Of a stretch of 64,000 bases of DNA, positions 61,336 through 64,000 are shown in pieces. This stretch comes from Gemmatimonadales bacterium (GTDB lineage Bacteria; Gemmatimonadota; Gemmatimonadetes; Longimicrobiales; Gaopeijiaceae). Numbering within the stretch: position 1 is the stretch's first letter; each line of letters opens with the position of its first letter. Made by a program: the position numbers and the translations under genes. Under the pieces are notes generated by a model that saw only the letters and a program-made list of their open reading frames with translations, was not told the origin of the DNA and searched no databases. The stretch is from NCBI GenBank assembly GCA_007695195.1, contig REEG01000148.1, positions 42,362 to 106,361 on the forward strand, written 5' to 3'.

Positions 61336-62904
61336 ATGAGCAGACCATCCCGACGTATCCTCTGGGTCGACGATGAGATCGACCTCCTTAGACCGCACTG
61401 TCTCTTTCTGGAGGAGCGGGGCTACCAAGTGGACGGGATCGCCAACGGGGACGACGCGCTGGCTCTCCTGGCGGAGCGTCCCTACGACCTGGTGCTCCTT
61501 GATGAGCAGATGCCGGGACGTCGGGGACTCGAAGTGCTGGAAGAGCTTCGGCGCAGTGACCCCAATGCTCGCGTGGTCATGATCACCAAGTCCGAAGAGG
61601 ATCGGACCATGACCGAGGCCATCGGACGTCGGGTGGACGACTACCTGGTGAAACCCACCAGTCCCATGCAACTCCTCTCGGTGGTCACCCGGATCCTGGA
61701 GGGATCCTCCATCCGGCAACAGCAGGTGGCCCAGGATTTTGCCCAGCGGTTTCCCCAACTGGGATGGCTCCGCCAGGATGCCCATCGCCCGGACGATTTC
61801 GCCTCGCTCTACAGCGAGTTGGTGGACTGGCACGTCCGGCTCAGTGCCGCAGGCGAAGATGGGCTGCTGGCCACGGTGGATTCCCTCATGCAGGAACTCC
61901 GTCGGGATTTCGGAGGTTGGATCCAGCGACTCTACCCGCGGTGGATGCGTGGGGATGATGAGCCCCCGGTTCTCTCGACGGATCTTGTGGAACTCTTCGT
62001 TCTGCCCCACCTGGGCGACGATCCGGTATTCCTGGTGGTCCTGGACTGTATGCGCCTGGACCAGTGGCGGGTGCTGATTCCTCTGCTGACTCCCGACTTC
62101 GACGTGGACGAGGAACTCCACTTCTCCATCCTTCCCACGGCCACCCCCTATGCTCGAAACGCCATCTTCTCGGGTCAGTTTCCCGACGAGATTGCTCGGA
62201 CGAATCGGGGGTGGTGGGACCGGCAGGATGACGAGGGCAGCCTCAACGACTTCGAGGATCGGCTCCTGCGCCGGCAACTCGGCCGGCTTACGGGCCGCGA
62301 CGTTCCGGTCCATTATGAGAAGGTGTTCTCGGATCGCGACGCGGAGCAGACGCGGGCCAGGGTCCTTTCCGCCGTTCGAAGCCGCGTGGGTGTCGTTGCT
62401 CTGGTCTTCAACTTCATGGATATGCTCATCCACTCCCGATCCGACTCCCCGGTCTTCATGGAGATGGCCCGGGATGAGGTGTCGCTCCGGGAGTTGACCC
62501 GGGCCTGGTTCGAGCGCAGTGGTGTACTACAGATTCTCAGGGAGGCGGCCCGGGAGGGGTTGACCGTGGTCCTTACCACGGACCACGGCTCCATACTCTG
62601 TCGCCGTCCGACCACCGTCTTCGCTCGCCGCGACGCCACCTCGAACCTCCGCTACAAGTTCGGCCAGGATCTCCGGGCCGAGGACGGACGCACCGTATTC
62701 AGCACCCGCGATCCCGGCGATCTCCGCTTTCCCCCGGGACGCTTGGGGTTGAGCTACGTGATCGGTATGGAAGATTACTACATGGTATATCCCACGAAGC
62801 TCAGGGAGTACCAGAATCGCTACCGGGAGTCTTTTCTCCATGGCGGGATCTCGCCGGAGGAGATGATCGTGCCGGTGGCCACGCTGAAACCACGGATCCG
62901 CTGA
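61336..62904 (+). CDS. porX: PorX-like response regulator with PglZ phosphatase-fold domain
   Basis: Two-component regulator of 522 residues, close to the length of Bacteroidota PorX. The receiver domain (about 6-122) has the acidic pair D12/D13, phospho-acceptor D56 in LVLLDEQMPG, T84 in VVMITKSEED and K106 in VDDYLVKPTSP. After a helical linker, the PglZ domain of the alkaline-phosphatase superfamily (about 230-520) keeps metal-site residues D237 in VVLDCMRLD, T270 in ILPTATPYAR, D362/H366 in FMDMLIHSR, D416/H417 in LTTDHGS and H502 in FLHGGISPEEM. PorX regulates type IX secretion in Bacteroidota and hydrolyses oligonucleotides. No type IX or PorY gene is nearby. The start at 61336 places the receiver properly; no ribosome site is present. 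Confidence 0.93.
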   Translation: MSRPSRRILWVDDEIDLLRPHCLFLEERGYQVDGIANGDDALALLAERPYDLVLLDEQMPGRRGLEVLEELRRSDPNARVVMITKSEEDRTMTEAIGRRVDDYLVKPTSPMQLLSVVTRILEGSSIRQQQVAQDFAQRFPQLGWLRQDAHRPDDFASLYSELVDWHVRLSAAGEDGLLATVDSLMQELRRDFGGWIQRLYPRWMRGDDEPPVLSTDLVELFVLPHLGDDPVFLVVLDCMRLDQWRVLIPLLTPDFDVDEELHFSILPTATPYARNAIFSGQFPDEIARTNRGWWDRQDDEGSLNDFEDRLLRRQLGRLTGRDVPVHYEKVFSDRDAEQTRARVLSAVRSRVGVVALVFNFMDMLIHSRSDSPVFMEMARDEVSLRELTRAWFERSGVLQILREAAREGLTVVLTTDHGSILCRRPTTVFARRDATSNLRYKFGQDLRAEDGRTVFSTRDPGDLRFPPGRLGLSYVIGMEDYYMVYPTKLREYQNRYRESFLHGGISPEEMIVPVATLKPRIR

Positions 62905-62940
62905 GGGTCCCCCGCCCTCCGTCCCCCGACCGGCCAACCG

Positions 62941-64000
62941 GTGAGTCTCTACCTCCGCATCCTCTCGTATCTGCGCCCCTACCTGCCGGTATTCCTCCTG
63001 GCGGTGTTGGCCACCTCTGCCTTTGCGGCGCTGGATGCCTTCTCCCTGGCCCTCCTTATCCCCTTCCTCCGGACGCTCTTTGCCGATCCCGGAGAGGGCA
63101 CGGCAGGGGCAGAAGGGGCCACAGGTGACCTGCCCACCGGCGAGATGGCCGGTGGAAGTGATCTGCTGCAGGTCCTCATGGACGGGACGCTGGGGCGATT
63201 CGTGGACCTGAGTGCCCCACCGGAGCAGGCGATCCAGGGGATCATCATCTTCCTCCTGGCCATCTTTCTGATCAAGAACGTCTTCGACTTCTTCCGGAAG
63301 TATCTGGTGGCGTGGATCGAGCAGGCGGTGACCCGGGATCTCCGGAACGAGGTCTACGATCACCTGGTGGATCTGGACCTGGTCTTCTTTGGACGGACCC
63401 GGGTGGGGCAGATCATCTCCCGTCTCACCCACGACGTGGAGCAGCTCCGGACCCTGGTGACCAAGGAGTTGGCGAAGATCCTGTCGTCGGTCTTCGAGCT
63501 TCTGGCGGCTGTAGCCCTCATGCTCCTCATCTCGTGGAAGCTGACGCTGGCCGCCTTCATCGTACTCCCGGGGGTATTCGCCATCTGGGGCCCCCTCCTT
63601 CGCCGGGTGCGGCGCGGGGACCGGACCATCCTGAATCTGGCCGGCGAGGTGAACAGTCACATCCAGGAGACCCTTTCCGGGATCCGACTGGTGAAGTCGT
63701 CGGCGGCGGAGGCCCATGAGCGGAAGCGGTTCAGGGGGCTCACCTGGTCGTACTTCAAGGCCTTCGTCCGAACCGAACGATTCCGCGCCCTGTCCCACCC
63801 CATCACCGAGATGGTGGGGGCGCTGGGGACGGTGGTTCTCCTCTGGTACGGGACGCGGCTGGTCCTCACCGGGGGGGAGATCGGTGGGGAGGAGTTCATC
63901 GGTTTCCTGGCCCTTTCCATGAAGCTCTACTCGCCGGTGAAATACCTGGGGAAGCTGCCGGCCATCATCCAGCCCGGGCTGGTGGCCTCGGAGCGGGTGT
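62941..64000 (+). CDS. MsbA-like ABC exporter, N-terminal membrane part (3' end outside window)
   Basis: Type IV half-exporter whose reading frame runs off the right edge. The 353 visible residues, from the GTG at 62941 (MSLYLRILSYLRPY), hold an ABC exporter membrane domain with about six helices. Loop features are typical: DLDLVFFGRTRVGQIISRLTHD (coupling helix region), LISWKLTLAAF and IQETLSGIRLVKSSAAEAHE. The gap between helices 1 and 2 contains a Gly/Ala-rich extracytoplasmic insert of about 50 residues (visible 50-95). The nucleotide-binding domain lies outside the window. Family members export lipid A core, lipids or drugs. It starts 36 bases after the PorX-like gene with no visible ribosome site. 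Confidence 0.9.
   Translation, partial: MSLYLRILSYLRPYLPVFLLAVLATSAFAALDAFSLALLIPFLRTLFADPGEGTAGAEGATGDLPTGEMAGGSDLLQVLMDGTLGRFVDLSAPPEQAIQGIIIFLLAIFLIKNVFDFFRKYLVAWIEQAVTRDLRNEVYDHLVDLDLVFFGRTRVGQIISRLTHDVEQLRTLVTKELAKILSSVFELLAAVALMLLISWKLTLAAFIVLPGVFAIWGPLLRRVRRGDRTILNLAGEVNSHIQETLSGIRLVKSSAAEAHERKRFRGLTWSYFKAFVRTERFRALSHPITEMVGALGTVVLLWYGTRLVLTGGEIGGEEFIGFLALSMKLYSPVKYLGKLPAIIQPGLVASERV

Noticed and set aside
61336..62904. BREX or Pgl phage-defence system suggested by the PglZ domain
   Set aside because: No PglX methyltransferase, BrxC ATPase or other BREX gene is nearby, and the receiver domain fused to PglZ is diagnostic of the PorX type.
1..64000. CRISPR arrays, insertion sequences, phage genes, tRNA and rRNA
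   Set aside because: I saw no regularly spaced repeats, transposase or integrase motifs, inverted-repeat-bounded units, or tRNA/rRNA-like sequence on either strand. This was a reading by eye, not a covariance-model search.

Overview
This is a GC-rich, gene-dense bacterial chromosome window of 64 kb with about 46 protein-coding genes on both strands. I saw no rRNA, tRNA, CRISPR array, insertion sequence or phage gene. The gene mix suggests a free-living aerobe of the FCB/Gemmatimonadota kind. It combines a PorX-type response regulator with a PglZ domain, a TonB receptor with a carboxypeptidase-like N-domain followed by an accessory lipoprotein, and many lipoproteins. It also carries actinobacterial-looking modules (a PafBC-type WYL pair and the GlgE pathway) and a ba3-type oxidase. 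The phylum call is inference from gene content; no marker tree was run.

Layout. 1-7.2 kb: DEAD-box helicase (cut by the left edge), small lipoprotein, threonine ammonia-lyase, TonB receptor plus lipoprotein, DtxR/MntR-type regulator. 7.4-14.2 kb: a 76-residue unknown, then a minus-strand run of an ABC-class ATPase, cupin, CDF metal exporter, a 555-residue orphan and an NhaC-type antiporter; the last four overlap. 14.4-20.7 kb: cobalamin-binding protein, D-aminoacylase-type amidohydrolase, deoxyhypusine-synthase-like protein, RsmF-like RNA methyltransferase, tandem universal stress protein. 21.1-29.3 kb: WYL regulator pair, M81 peptidase lipoprotein, an internally duplicated lipoprotein, ArsR regulator, TypA, thioredoxin-like protein. 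29.4-34.6 kb: P1 peptidase, heme O synthase, and a divergent four-gene ba3 oxidase operon that includes a 50-residue subunit IIa gene. 34.7-40.5 kb: TonB-like protein, ABC-F ATPase, small secreted protein, MgtE-like transporter and PhoU/TrkA-C partner.

40.5-56.4 kb is a storage-carbohydrate supercluster. On the minus strand in transcription order it holds GlgE, a TreS-maltokinase fusion, a MalQ-GlgB fusion, a GH57/DUF3536 enzyme and a HAD-trehalose-phosphatase fusion; glucan phosphorylase is divergent. Together these can turn trehalose into maltose, then maltose 1-phosphate, then branched alpha-glucan, and mobilise it again. No glgC, glgA or otsA is in the window.

56.5-64 kb: a lipoprotein serine protease, a divergent P-type ATPase, a small membrane protein, the PorX-like regulator and an MsbA-like ABC transporter cut by the right edge. 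The main points for follow-up are the MalQ-GlgB fusion within the GlgE cluster, the 555-residue apparently degenerate glycosidase-like protein tied to ion transporters, the PorX homologue with a possible leaderless promoter, the MgtE/PhoU pair, the duplicated lipoprotein and the bacterial deoxyhypusine-synthase-like gene.
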